The notes under the pieces are model-generated. The model ran no database searches, was not told where the DNA came from, and was given only the letters and a program-made list of their open reading frames with translations. From NCBI RefSeq assembly GCF_000424325.1, contig NZ_AUJR01000021.1, forward strand, positions 22,992 to 86,991: a stretch of 64,000 bases of DNA, given 5' to 3'. Numbering within the stretch: the first letter of the stretch is position 1; each line of letters opens with the position of its first letter. This document shows, one piece after another, positions 55,888 through 64,000 of this stretch. Made by a program: the position numbers and the translations under genes. The stretch is from [Clostridium] clostridioforme AGR2157 (lineage in GTDB: Bacteria > Bacillota > Clostridia > Lachnospirales > Lachnospiraceae).

Positions 55888-56127
55888 GTGAAGAAGAAAA
55901 TCAAAGATGGCAGACTGACAATTTTCTTTACGCTTTACGCCGTGTTCACAATAACATGCGGCTGTTTAAGCTGGATGTTTTTCGAACACAGAATTTTGAT
56001 GTTTCAGATTTGGTATCAAGTAACTGCTGTCATTTGGCTTGTTCTTGCAGTTACGGCAGTGATGTTGCTTACCAGACTTCTGAAATTAAACAAACTAAGA
56101 AATGAAATCAATCACAGGAAGGAGTGA
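55888..56127 (+). CDS. Small two-helix membrane protein in the mgt operon
   Basis: A 79-residue protein starts with GTG directly after the mgtC stop. The ribosome-binding site GGAGGTGAT lies inside the end of mgtC. Two membrane helices (residues ~10-32 and ~38-63) are flanked by basic termini KKKIKDGR and LNKLRNEINHRKE. I recognise no named family. Tight coupling to mgtC suggests a stoichiometric partner of MgtC or of the transporter. Confidence 0.7.
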   Translation: MKKKIKDGRLTIFFTLYAVFTITCGCLSWMFFEHRILMFQIWYQVTAVIWLVLAVTAVMLLTRLLKLNKLRNEINHRKE

Positions 56128-56133
56128 GTAACC

Positions 56134-56445
56134 ATGGACTACACCTGCATCTTTTTCGGAGTCCTTTTCACCATAGCAGGTTTTGTATTTGCCTTTGGGA
56201 AAGGATACATACACCTTTCGGCATGGAAGAATATGCTGCAGGAAGAAAAAGAAAAAATTAGAATTGTGCCTCTTTGCCGCAACATCGGAGAGGTCATTGC
56301 ATTGAGCGGCATTATCTTTCTGACGAAGGGATTTTGGTCAGGATTTTCTAACCACTGGTTTGTATGCGCGATGATTGCATGGCTGATTATTGCAGGCTTG
56401 GATGTTTGGTATATCTCAAAGAGTGACCGCTATCGCAACCAATAA
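56134..56445 (+). CDS. DUF3784-family membrane protein
   Basis: The 103-residue protein has three predicted helices: CIFFGVLFTIAGFVFAFGKG, VIALSGIIFLTKGFW and WFVCAMIAWLIIAGLDVWYIS. The start ATG at 56134 is 6 bp after the previous stop. The pattern of a short first helix, the KGYIHLSAWKNM segment and two later helices fits DUF3784, a family of small Firmicute membrane proteins of unknown function. It sits between mgtC and mgtA and is presumably co-expressed with them. Confidence 0.7.
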   Translation: MDYTCIFFGVLFTIAGFVFAFGKGYIHLSAWKNMLQEEKEKIRIVPLCRNIGEVIALSGIIFLTKGFWSGFSNHWFVCAMIAWLIIAGLDVWYISKSDRYRNQ

Positions 56446-56496
56446 TCCGCTTTGCGGTTCAAATAGATATTCCATAAAAACAGTGAGGTGAATGGC

Positions 56497-56595
56497 ATGG
56501 ACTCTGATGGTAGTCCGCGAAGGCATAGAGCAACACATGGGGGCCGGAAGTTCCGTGTCCCTCATGTGATTGCGCTTGCCTCTACTAAAAATTAA
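56497..56595 (+). CDS. 32-codon candidate leader peptide before mgtA
   Basis: The ATG at 56497 follows GAGGTG by 6 nt. The frame encodes 32 residues with a basic middle ([16 protein letters not shown]) and ends TKN. Its stop codon TAA overlaps the GGAGG site of mgtA, so its translation could be coupled to mgtA. Its 3' half contains a hairpin-forming segment (CACATG/CATGTG, GGAA/TTCC, about 56533-56567). In enterobacteria a leader peptide (mgtL) controls mgtA in response to magnesium; here only the arrangement is analogous, not the sequence. Confidence 0.5.
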   Translation: MDSDGSPRRHRATHGGRKFRVPHVIALASTKN

Positions 56596-56608
56596 GGAGG
56601 TAAGACCA

Positions 56609-59374
56609 ATGAACAAGAAAGAAAATCGCATAGCTGTTCGTCAGGCCGCGGAAATGGCAGTCGTCCGTGACGAGCAGAACCGCCGCATTCAGTTTGCGGC
56701 AACCAATCCCATTAAAGAGGTTTTGAAAAACCTGCATACCACACTTCGTGGGCTTGATCCGGGCGGCGTATTTACAAGCCACGCCAAATACGGCAGCAAC
56801 AGAGTAACGCATGAAAAAAAGAAGTCTCTGGCAAAGCGGCTGGCCGGGGCGTTTATCAACCCCTTTACCGCCATTCTGTTCTGCCTGGCGGTGGTATCCA
56901 CCATAACAGACATGGTTTTCCCGTATTTTTCCCTGTTTGGCAGCACGCCGGAGGATTTTGACTGTCTGACGGTGGTCATCATTCTCACAATGGTGTTTAT
57001 TTCCGGAACGCTTCGTTTCGTGCAGGAATCCCGCAGCGGCAATGCGGCGGAGAAACTGCTGGCCATGATCACGACCACCTGCACCGTTACCCGTAAGGAT
57101 CAGGTAAAAGTTGAAATCCCCATGGATAATCTGGTGGTCGGCGATATCGTGCATCTGTCAGCGGGTGATATGATTCCGGCTGATGTTCGGATTCTGGATG
57201 CAAAAGATTTGTTTGTCAGTCAGGCAAGTTTGACTGGAGAAAGCGAGCCCATTGAAAAAACGCCTAATGTCAGCGCGGCCAAAGACAGCATAACCGATTA
57301 TACAAACATCGCCTTTATGGGCAGCAATGTTGTCTCCGGCAGTGCAACAGCGGTCGTTGTTTGTGTCGGTGATAATACGCTGTTTGGTTCTATGGCATCC
57401 GCAGTGGCCGGAGAAGCGGTTGAAACCAGCTTTACCAAGGGTGTCAACGCCGTTTCTTGGGTGCTGATTCGTTTCATGCTCGTTATGGTTCCGCTGGTAT
57501 TCTTCATCAACGGTATCACCAAGGGAGACTGGCTGGATGCCTTCCTGTTCGGCATTTCCATCGCCGTCGGTCTGACACCGGAAATGCTGCCTATGATCGT
57601 GACCACATGCCTTGCCAAGGGCGCGGTGTCCATGAGCAAGAAGCAGACCATCGTCAAGAACCTCAATTCCATCCAGAACTTCGGCGCAATCGATATTCTC
57701 TGCACCGATAAAACCGGTACGCTGACCCAGGACAGGGTCGTGCTGGAATATCACCTGAACATTAAGGGCGAGGACGATACGCGTGTGCTGCGCCATGCCT
57801 ACCTCAACAGCTACTTCCAGACCGGCTACAAGAACCTGATGGATCTGGCGATTATCCATAAGACAGAGGAAGAAGAAGCGGCGGATTCTCGTCTGCTTGA
57901 TCTGTCTGAAAATTATGTGAAGGTGGACGAGATTCCCTTTGACTTCACCCGCCGCCGCCTGACCACGGTCGTTCAGGATAAGCAGGGCAAAACCCAGATG
58001 GTGACAAAGGGTGCTGTGGAAGAAATGCTCTCCGTCTGCACCTTCGTAGAGTGTGATGACGGCGTGGAACCGCTGACCGATGAGGTTCGCAGCCGGATTC
58101 TCAAAACAGTGGATGATCTCAACGACAAGGGCTTCCGTGTGCTGGCGATTGCGCAGAAAAGCAATCCGTCCCCAGTGGGTGCGTTCGGCGTGAAGGACGA
58201 GTGCGAAATGGTGCTAATCGGCTATCTGGCGTTCCTCGATCCCCCGAAGGAGTCCACCGCAGATGCCATCAAGGCACTGAAAGACCATGGCGTTACTACG
58301 AAAATCCTGACCGGCGACAATGACAAGGTGACCCGCACCATCTGCAAGCAGGTGGGACTGAAGGTTCGCAATATGCTCCTTGGCTCTGATTTGGAAAAAA
58401 TGAGTGATGTAGAGCTGGCACGAGCAGCAGAATCCACCGATGTATTTGCAAAGCTGACACCCGATCAGAAAGCCCGTGTGGTTTCTATCCTCCGTGAAAA
58501 TGGCCATACCGTTGGTTTTATGGGCGACGGAATCAATGACGCCGCGGCTATGAAAGCCGCTGACATCGGCATTTCGGTGGATACAGCCGTAGACGTAGCA
58601 AAGGAATCGGCTGATATTATCCTGCTGGAAAAAGACCTGATGGTTTTGGAGCAGGGCATTATCGAAGGCCGCAAGACCTATGCCAACATGATCAAGTACA
58701 TCAAGATGACCGCATCCTCCAACTTCGGCAATATGTTCTCGGTACTGGCGGCTTCTGCGCTGCTGCCCTTCCTGCCAATGATGAGCGTGCATCTGATTTT
58801 CCTGAACCTGATTTACGATCTGTCCTGTACCGCGATTCCTTGGGATAACGTGGATGAGGAGTTTATCGCAAAGCCCCGGAAATGGGATGCATCCAGCGTG
58901 GGCAGCTTTATGATTTGGATTGGGCCTACCAGCTCTATCTTCGACTTTACGACCTACATCTTTATGTATTTCGTATTCTGCCCCCTGTTCGTGTCCAACG
59001 GCATTCTGTTCAACGATCTGGCTGCTTATTACAGCGGTGCAGAACTGGCAACGATTCAGGCACAGTATATTGGTATGTTCCAAGCCGGATGGTTCGTGGA
59101 ATCCATGTGGAGTCAGACACTGGTCATTCACATGATCCGCACTCCGAAACTGCCCTTTATCCAGAGCCGCGCATCCGCTCCGGTGACGCTGCTCACCATG
59201 ACTGGAATCACGGTCCTGACCATAATTCCCTTTACAGCCTTTGGAACGATGTTGGGATTTGTCGCTCTGCCTGCAACATACTTTGCTTATCTGATTCCCT
59301 GCATCCTGCTGTATATGGTGCTGGCAACCAGCTTGAAAAAAGCCTATGTCCGTCACTACGGCGAACTGCTCTAA
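56609..59374 (+). CDS. mgtA: Magnesium-translocating P-type ATPase, copy 1
   Basis: The 921-residue P3B-type ATPase has an N-terminal cytoplasmic tail (about 70 residues), TM1-2, the actuator domain with TGES at 209-212 and TM3-4 with the LTPEML loop near 322-327. The phosphorylated Asp367 sits in [38 protein letters not shown] and six C-terminal helices follow. It imports Mg2+ at the expense of ATP. The start at 56609 has GGAGG 9 nt upstream. It belongs to the mgtC operon and converges on a second homologous ATPase gene. Confidence 0.96.
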   Translation: MNKKENRIAVRQAAEMAVVRDEQNRRIQFAATNPIKEVLKNLHTTLRGLDPGGVFTSHAKYGSNRVTHEKKKSLAKRLAGAFINPFTAILFCLAVVSTITDMVFPYFSLFGSTPEDFDCLTVVIILTMVFISGTLRFVQESRSGNAAEKLLAMITTTCTVTRKDQVKVEIPMDNLVVGDIVHLSAGDMIPADVRILDAKDLFVSQASLTGESEPIEKTPNVSAAKDSITDYTNIAFMGSNVVSGSATAVVVCVGDNTLFGSMASAVAGEAVETSFTKGVNAVSWVLIRFMLVMVPLVFFINGITKGDWLDAFLFGISIAVGLTPEMLPMIVTTCLAKGAVSMSKKQTIVKNLNSIQNFGAIDILCTDKTGTLTQDRVVLEYHLNIKGEDDTRVLRHAYLNSYFQTGYKNLMDLAIIHKTEEEEAADSRLLDLSENYVKVDEIPFDFTRRRLTTVVQDKQGKTQMVTKGAVEEMLSVCTFVECDDGVEPLTDEVRSRILKTVDDLNDKGFRVLAIAQKSNPSPVGAFGVKDECEMVLIGYLAFLDPPKESTADAIKALKDHGVTTKILTGDNDKVTRTICKQVGLKVRNMLLGSDLEKMSDVELARAAESTDVFAKLTPDQKARVVSILRENGHTVGFMGDGINDAAAMKAADIGISVDTAVDVAKESADIILLEKDLMVLEQGIIEGRKTYANMIKYIKMTASSNFGNMFSVLAASALLPFLPMMSVHLIFLNLIYDLSCTAIPWDNVDEEFIAKPRKWDASSVGSFMIWIGPTSSIFDFTTYIFMYFVFCPLFVSNGILFNDLAAYYSGAELATIQAQYIGMFQAGWFVESMWSQTLVIHMIRTPKLPFIQSRASAPVTLLTMTGITVLTIIPFTAFGTMLGFVALPATYFAYLIPCILLYMVLATSLKKAYVRHYGELL

Positions 59375-59383
59375 GGAGGTGCA

Positions 59384-59560
59384 ATGATGAACTGGAAAGA
59401 AATTTGGATGACCCTTTTCGGAACGACCGAATGGCTTGGCCTTAATATCGGTTTTTGGGTGGCAATGGCAGTTGTTTTACTGATCGTCATTGTAATGAAT
59501 GTCGTGTTCTGGTCAATGAAGCCGAAAAAACCGAAAACAGACGAGCTAAAAAAGGATTGA
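59384..59560 (+). CDS. 58-residue membrane peptide after mgtA
   Basis: An ATG at 59384, 9 bp after the mgtA stop, is preceded by AAGGAGG. The 58-residue product starts MMNWKEIWMTLFGTTEWLGLN, has one long helix (FWVAMAVVLLIVIVMNVVFW, about residues 24-43) and a Lys-rich cytoplasmic tail (KPKKPKTDELKKD). Size and position recall MgtS and MgtR, small membrane peptides that stabilise or destabilise Mg2+ transport ATPases in enterobacteria, but there is no sequence similarity I can see. It is probably an MgtA accessory peptide. Confidence 0.65.
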   Translation: MMNWKEIWMTLFGTTEWLGLNIGFWVAMAVVLLIVIVMNVVFWSMKPKKPKTDELKKD

Positions 59561-59660
59561 TTGCTCCATTATGCCGGTACTGTACCGGAATCCATATTGA
59601 AATGCAAACTGCCGTACGACGGCAAAAGAAAAAAAGTCGTCGTGCAGCGGTTGCTTAAAT

Positions 59661-59705
59661 ACGCCAAAGAAACGGCGGCTTTCAAAAGCCGCCGTTTCTT
59701 TGCGT
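59661..59705. terminator. Bidirectional terminator between the two mgt operons
   Basis: A 17-bp perfect inverted repeat AAAGAAACGGCGGCTTT/AAAGCCGCCGTTTCTTT has only a 2-nt loop and is extended by ACGC/GCGT. It ends in T-runs on both strands. It separates the convergent mgtA units. The remaining parts of 59561-59854 show smaller palindromes (CCGGTAC/GTACCGG at about 59574-59591) and no convincing gene. Confidence 0.85.
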
Positions 59706-59854
59706 ATAGAGGATTTCGTTGAAGCCATGCGTGCATTGGTAGAAACGGATCCTGAAGCATCATGGACATGCCGCCTGCTCAAAAGGAAAAGCTATAAATC
59801 TATCATGGCAAATTTAGGCCGGCTTAAACCGAAGGTGGTCTCAGTCCGCCTATG

Positions 59855-60358
59855 TTATAGTTGGTCATTAAATTTGTACCCGATGCCCCAGATGGTCAAA
59901 ATGTACTTTGGCGCGTCCGGGTCAGGCTCGATTTTCTTCCGAAGTTTTCGGATAAATGCCATGATATTGCTGTCATCCCAAAGGTAATCGTCTGCCCAGA
60001 CTGCCCGATAAATCTGTTCTTTGGTAAAGACTTCGCCCCGGTTCTGCGCAAGAAAATACAGGATGTCAAATTCTTTTGGGGTCAAGCTGATTTCTGAACC
60101 GCTCATCAATACCTTTCGGCCTTTGGGGTGAATCTCCAATTCTCCAATCAGCATCCCGTCCGGCACAGCACCCATAGGAAGCTCTGTTTCTTCGGATGCG
60201 CCCAAAAGCAAAGAAGATACCTCTCCGCTGATCATATCCCGGAGACCGGAAAGTAAATCTTCCACGCAGTTACTTTTCGGCGGCTCTTTCATCAACTTTT
60301 CCAGCAGCCACGTTTCAAGGACGGAATCCATTGGGACGAAACTGATATTCTTTTTCAC
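59855..60358 (-). CDS. OmpR-type winged-helix regulator lacking a receiver domain
   Basis: The 167-residue protein has a C-terminal Trans_reg_C winged helix (about residues 70-167): LTPKEFDILYFLAQNRGEVFTKEQIYRAVWADDYLWDDSNIMAFIRKLRKKIEPDPDAPKYILTIWGIGYKF. The ~65-residue N-terminal part has no receiver-domain Asp pocket, so it cannot be a normal phosphorylation-controlled response regulator. The gene is 15 bp downstream of the second Mg2+ ATPase gene and probably co-transcribed. It may sense magnesium or metabolites by other means. A truncated response regulator is the alternative. Confidence 0.8.
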   Translation of the reverse strand: MKKNISFVPMDSVLETWLLEKLMKEPPKSNCVEDLLSGLRDMISGEVSSLLLGASEETELPMGAVPDGMLIGELEIHPKGRKVLMSGSEISLTPKEFDILYFLAQNRGEVFTKEQIYRAVWADDYLWDDSNIMAFIRKLRKKIEPDPDAPKYILTIWGIGYKFNDQL

Positions 60359-60373
60359 GATGGGTTCCTCCTT

Positions 60374-63037
60374 TCAAATCAGTTCATGGTACTTCTTCTG
60401 ATAGAAGTATTTGGCTACCGTAGTCAGCAGCATATACACAAGCGCCACAATCAGTAGAAACACGAAATACCAGAACGGCAATTTCGTCAGGCCGAACAGC
60501 GATGCACCACTGGTAAAGGTAATAGCAGTAAAGGCAAAAACTCCTGCAAGAGTAATGCAAATAACCGACGCAGACGGCCTGCTCTGCACAAAAGGAACTT
60601 TATGGGTTCGCAGAAAATGCAGAATCAGCACCTGCGTCCACATGGACTCCAAAAACCATCCCGTTTGGAACAGTGACACATACTGAAGCTGTAAGGCAGG
60701 ATCGGTAAGATTCAGATAGGTTGCCCCTCCGCACAGCATGGGACACAGGAAGTAATACAGGAACAGGAAGGTCGCAATGTCAAACAAGGAGCTGATCGGC
60801 CCGAAGGACATCATAAACCGTCCCAAAGTTTTTCCCGACCAATCCCTCGGAGACATAGTTTCTTCTTCATCCACATTGTCCCAAGGCAGAACGATACACA
60901 AAATATCGTACAGCAGGTTCAGAAGTAAAAGCTGAACAGAAGTCATGGGCAAAAACGGCAAAAAGGCACTGGCACAGACAATGGCAAAAATATTGCCGAA
61001 ATTGGAGCTGGCAGTAATTTTAATATATTTGAGCATATTGGTAAAGGTCTTGCGCCCTTCCAAAATCCCCTGCTCCAGCACATTGAGATCCTTTTGCAAT
61101 AAAACCACATCGGCTGCGTCTTTGGCTGCATCCACCGCCGTGTCCACCGAGATACCCACATTGGCCTCGTTCAGTGCCGGAATATCATTGATTCCGTCGC
61201 CCAAAAAGCCCACCGTATGTCCGTTTTCCCGCAGAGCGGAAACCAGACGAACCTTTTGACCCGGCGTAAGCTCCGCAAAAACATGGATTTCCTCAACCGC
61301 CGTGCTAAGTTCACTGTCTGTCATTTCATCCAGCTTGGCACCGGTCAGCACAGTCTCGGCAGAGATGCCCACCCGGCGGCATACAGACACCGCAATGGCT
61401 GCCTGATCTCCCGTCAGAATTTTGGGGGACACTTTCAATTTTTTGAGCGCCGCCACAGATTCCTTTGCGGTTTTCTTGGGTGCATCAAAGAATGCGAGAT
61501 ACCCCATCAAAATCATATCTTTTTCATCGGCAGGGGTGATCTGGTTCTGCTGTCCTACATTTTTTCGTGCAATGGCGATGACCTTCATGCCATCCTGGAG
61601 CATATCATCTACCACAGAAGATACGCTCTGCATCCCGCCCTTTTCTATCGGCAGAATTTCACCCCGATACTCCACATGGATGCAACGGGCAACGATATGG
61701 GAGATGTCCCCTTTCATAATGAGTTGACTTTCTCCGCTTTCGTCTGTCACAAGGGTGCTGACAAACTTGCGGGTATAATCAAAAGGAATCTCATCTGTCT
61801 TTTGATATCGAGCAAGCAAATCAGTATAATGCGTCTCACAACCCGGCATGGTCTGACAGGCAAGAATTGCATTATCAATAGGATTGCGGACGCCGGAGTG
61901 ATAGATACTGTTCAGGAACGCCAGATCCAGAACTTCTGTATTCTCGTTGCCGAGAATATCCATGTAATATTCCAGCAAGATGCTTTCATTGGTCAGCGTC
62001 CCAGTCTTATCCATGCAAAGCACATCCATGCTGCCAAAGCCCTGCATGGCATTGATGTCCTTGATGATAGTCTGTTTTTTGCTCATGGCAAGGCTGCCCT
62101 TTGCAAGACAGGCGGTGATAACCATAGGCAACATCTCCGGCATTAGCCCTACTGCCACCGACAGCGCAAAGGCAAAGGATTCCATCCATTTTCCGCCTGA
62201 TATGCCGAGAACCACAAACACGGTCGGCACCAGCACCGCCATGAAGCGAAGCATGACCCAGGCAATGGAGTTCGCACCCTTTTGAAAGAAATTTTTATCA
62301 TCGGAATCGATCTTTGTGAAACTGCCGTACAAGGTATCCTTGCCCACCGCCAGCACGATTCCTTCACCCTTACCGCTGATGACCGTTGTTGCCATAAAAG
62401 CAAGGTTTTCAAGCTGGGTCAATGTTTCCTGACTGCCGTAACTAAGTCTTCTACTGCTCTTTTCCAAAATGGCACTCTCGCCCGTGATGGCTGCCTGAGA
62501 GATGAACAGGTCGGTGACCTTTATCAGCCGGATGTCCGCCGGAACGCGGTCGCCCGCAGAAAACAGGACAAGATCGCCCACCACCAATTCTTCTGCGGGT
62601 ATCTCCATGAGTTCTCCGCCTCTCTTTACAGTGATGCTTTCATGGATCAGTCGGTCAAGCTGTTCCGCTGCATTTTTTGCCCGCAGCTCCTGAATCAGAC
62701 GGATCACACCACTGATCAGGATCATGGAAAAGATAATGATGGCGGTGGTGGCGTTTCTGGCGAAGTTGGAAGCGAGAATAACATCCGTCACCAGCGAAAC
62801 AATACCAAGGACAAAGAGAATTACATTGAACGGATTGATAAATGCACGTCGCAATCGGTGCGCCGTCGTATCGTTATTTCGCTCTGTGAAGCTGTTTGTA
62901 CCGTATCGTTCTCGCATCGTCTCAACCTGTTCACTCGATAGTCCATCCGGCGATGCGCCAATATCCCGATATATTTCTGATGCCTCACGGTATGCGTATT
63001 TTTTGATACGACTGTCCAATAGTGTTGTTTTGGACAC
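60374..63037 (-). CDS. Magnesium-translocating P-type ATPase, copy 2
   Basis: The 887-residue P3B ATPase is homologous to copy 1 throughout: TGES at 185-188, the LMPEMLPM loop near 298-305, phosphorylated Asp343 in [42 protein letters not shown] and six C-terminal helices. It starts with GTG behind AAGGAGG. It imports Mg2+. Copy 1 is longer in the N-terminal tail and differs in many positions, so the two are old paralogues and not a recent duplication. It is followed by the receiver-less winged-helix gene. Confidence 0.95.
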   Translation of the reverse strand: MSKTTLLDSRIKKYAYREASEIYRDIGASPDGLSSEQVETMRERYGTNSFTERNNDTTAHRLRRAFINPFNVILFVLGIVSLVTDVILASNFARNATTAIIIFSMILISGVIRLIQELRAKNAAEQLDRLIHESITVKRGGELMEIPAEELVVGDLVLFSAGDRVPADIRLIKVTDLFISQAAITGESAILEKSSRRLSYGSQETLTQLENLAFMATTVISGKGEGIVLAVGKDTLYGSFTKIDSDDKNFFQKGANSIAWVMLRFMAVLVPTVFVVLGISGGKWMESFAFALSVAVGLMPEMLPMVITACLAKGSLAMSKKQTIIKDINAMQGFGSMDVLCMDKTGTLTNESILLEYYMDILGNENTEVLDLAFLNSIYHSGVRNPIDNAILACQTMPGCETHYTDLLARYQKTDEIPFDYTRKFVSTLVTDESGESQLIMKGDISHIVARCIHVEYRGEILPIEKGGMQSVSSVVDDMLQDGMKVIAIARKNVGQQNQITPADEKDMILMGYLAFFDAPKKTAKESVAALKKLKVSPKILTGDQAAIAVSVCRRVGISAETVLTGAKLDEMTDSELSTAVEEIHVFAELTPGQKVRLVSALRENGHTVGFLGDGINDIPALNEANVGISVDTAVDAAKDAADVVLLQKDLNVLEQGILEGRKTFTNMLKYIKITASSNFGNIFAIVCASAFLPFLPMTSVQLLLLNLLYDILCIVLPWDNVDEEETMSPRDWSGKTLGRFMMSFGPISSLFDIATFLFLYYFLCPMLCGGATYLNLTDPALQLQYVSLFQTGWFLESMWTQVLILHFLRTHKVPFVQSRPSASVICITLAGVFAFTAITFTSGASLFGLTKLPFWYFVFLLIVALVYMLLTTVAKYFYQKKYHELI

Positions 63038-63075
63038 GAGACAGTCCCTCCTTTATAATCATATTTTAGCCATGA

Positions 63076-63110
63076 GCAAAACTCCGCACATTATATTTAT
63101 GCGGTTTTGC
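63076..63110 (-). promoter_or_regulatory. Hairpin in the leader of the second Mg2+ ATPase gene
   Basis: GCAAAAC/GTTTTGC arms, extended by CGCA/TGCG past a two-base bulge, enclose an AT-rich loop about 39 nt before the GTG start. The region 63038-63280 is otherwise AT-rich with possible -10 boxes and no gene. A magnesium-responsive leader is possible but unproven. Confidence 0.4.
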
Positions 63111-63285
63111 GAGGCATGGCAAACCTCTTAATCACTCCAATTTTATAGTAACAATCAGCTCCTAATGGTATAATGAGGTTGGCAAAATCAATAACGCCAT
63201 AAATTCTTTCGTTTGTTGAGAAATACTATAAAATATTTTATCATAACTTTAATCAAAATACTTCTTGTAAATTCTTGTTTTTTTC

Positions 63286-63657
63286 TTGCCTTTATACGAC
63301 TTTGCCTGTTCCTACTCCAAAGCAGACTATTCCAGATTCATGAATGTAACGGCATCCCTGGCTTTAAAACTCACTCCTGACTCCCTGAAGTCACAACCGG
63401 TCTTCTTCTGCATTGATGATACCATTGGCTCCAACTATCTGAACGGCCATTGCTTTGTCAGCCTCATGCTTTGTGTCCCCATATGGAGCAACCACCGGAT
63501 TGCTTATCTGGCGGTCCCTCTAGGTTACCGCATGTGGCAGAAAAAAGAATCCAAACTGGAGCTTGCCGCAGCCATGGTGCGTCAGGTCATGCCCTCTTTT
63601 GCGGAACGCCTTTCTATTAAAGACTCCGGGCGTTCCCGGACCGAACCATCTGCATAA
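63286..63657 (+). pseudogene. Internally deleted IS4-like transposase remnant
   Basis: The frame carries NVTASLALKLTPDSLKSQPVFFCIDDT, then directly GSNYLNGHCFVSLMLCVPIW and YLAVPLGYRMWQKKESKLELAAAMVRQVMP. These are ordered blocks of a DDE transposase widespread in gut Firmicutes. Between CIDDT and GSNYLNG about 25 residues usually present are missing. After VRQVMP the homology stops and the frame ends in unrelated sequence at 63657. N-terminal and C-terminal parts are lost. It marks former insertion-sequence activity at the edge of the magnesium island. Confidence 0.7.
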
Positions 63658-63727
63658 AATTTGCTGGATTAACCCGCTCCGGATTGGCGGGAAAATCCCA
63701 CACACCGCCTTTAATCTTCATACGAGC

Positions 63728-64000
63728 AATCGGATAGGGGAGATTTTAACCTCCCCTTCCACACCACGTAGCGTACCGTTCGGTACTACGCGGTTCAATA
63801 GTTTACTCGGACTTTCAAATAGTGGGCAGTCATATCGGGATAACCAAGTCTGTCCACTATGATTCTTTTGGTGAGTGCCGAGTTGAGCATTCCCGCCGCT
63901 CTCCACACTCCCTTTCGGCAGTTCGCCATCTCATGCACCTTCCACTCTGGTAAATGTAACGCCCGCAACATTTTATATCTTGTGCGTACCTTCTTCCATT
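63728..64000 (-). mobile_element. 3' end of a group II intron (right edge)
   Basis: Reading leftward from 64000, the end of a maturase gene is followed by the domain V-like sequence GTAGTACCGAACGGTAC (about 63768-63784) with its characteristic bulged stem. A domain VI-like GGGGAGGTTAAAATCTCCCC hairpin follows at 63735-63754, and the intron ends near CCGATT at 63728. This matches the 3' ends of bacterial group II introns. The 5' part lies outside the window. The downstream exon (63660-63727) shows no recognised gene. Confidence 0.75.
63795..64000 (-). CDS. ltrA: Group II intron reverse transcriptase/maturase, C-terminal fragment
   Basis: The minus frame reads WKKVRTRYKMLRALHLPE, WKVHEMANCRKGVWRAA and MLNSALTKRIIVDRLGYPDM, then YLKVRVNY and stop at 63795-63797. 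This is the conserved C-terminal tail of LtrA-type intron-encoded proteins, which splice and reverse-transcribe the intron. Only the last ~68 codons lie in the window, so completeness is unknown. Confidence 0.8.
   Translation of the reverse strand, partial: WKKVRTRYKMLRALHLPEWKVHEMANCRKGVWRAAGMLNSALTKRIIVDRLGYPDMTAHYLKVRVNY

Noticed and set aside
58214..59356. 380-codon minus frame opposite mgtA
   Set aside because: It is a shadow of the P-type ATPase, rich in His, Gln and Cys, without any domain.
59700..59987. Plus-strand frame EDFVEAMRALVETDPEASW
   Set aside because: It overlaps the terminator and the 3' end of the winged-helix gene, has no ribosome-binding site and resembles no family I know.

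Overview
The window looks like chromosomal DNA of a gut Lachnospiraceae close to Enterocloster (the former Clostridium bolteae/clostridioforme group). This is an inference from moderately GC-rich, low-GC-Gram-positive gene content: lipoproteins, a V-type ATPase, sigma-A type promoters with strong GGAGG ribosome-binding sites, a Firmicute-type RND pump and DUF3841, DUF6282 and CD1871A families. No species can be fixed without a search. Most genes are on the minus strand. No rRNA, tRNA or CRISPR was seen.

Layout, left to right. 1-165: edge of a PAS-type signalling gene. 322-2459: a trehalose locus reduced to a treB'-'treC deletion scar, with its TreR operators, a consensus promoter and an intact treR. 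2558-5184: a TraX-family membrane protein and a membrane protein of unknown function. 5387-12032: leuA, glmM and rfbDBA (dTDP-rhamnose, without rfbC). 12430-19044: a sialic-acid operon (lipoprotein, two permeases, decayed and intact Gfo/Idh dehydrogenases, nanA, yhcH, nanE). 19351-21284: two tandem DUF3841 genes and an AraC regulator. 21420-21955: an ECF sigma scar. 22316-25696: prfA, prmC, a DUF1385 gene and rpmE. 26054-27870: a redox trio (TlpA-like lipoprotein, CD1871A CXXC peptide, membrane ferredoxin). 28031-36753: a complete nine-gene V-type ATPase operon with a sodium-binding signature in its rotor subunit. 37284-41530: an RND efflux pump and its adaptor. 41762-48490: an oligopeptide-type ABC importer and a LysR regulator.

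48631-54945 is a divergent LysR-controlled cluster: an aconitase-like hydratase, a 57-aa protein, the scar of citD/citF, a DUF6282 metal-dependent hydrolase and an SLC13-like carrier. It looks like a carboxylate uptake and catabolism module without an assigned substrate. Two nearly identical palindromes mark its two promoter regions. 55210-63037 is a magnesium island: mgtC, small membrane proteins, a candidate leader peptide and two convergent Mg2+ P-type ATPases with a receiver-less winged-helix regulator. The right edge (63286-64000) has a decayed transposase and the 3' end of a group II intron.

The most unusual property of the whole window is a series of deletion scars that join the 5' part of one operon gene to the 3' part of another: treB/treC, an ECF sigma gene and its neighbour, and citD/citF. 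A scrambled dehydrogenase remnant and an internally deleted transposase add to the series. They may be genuine reductive deletions or assembly artefacts. Read mapping across the junctions would decide.
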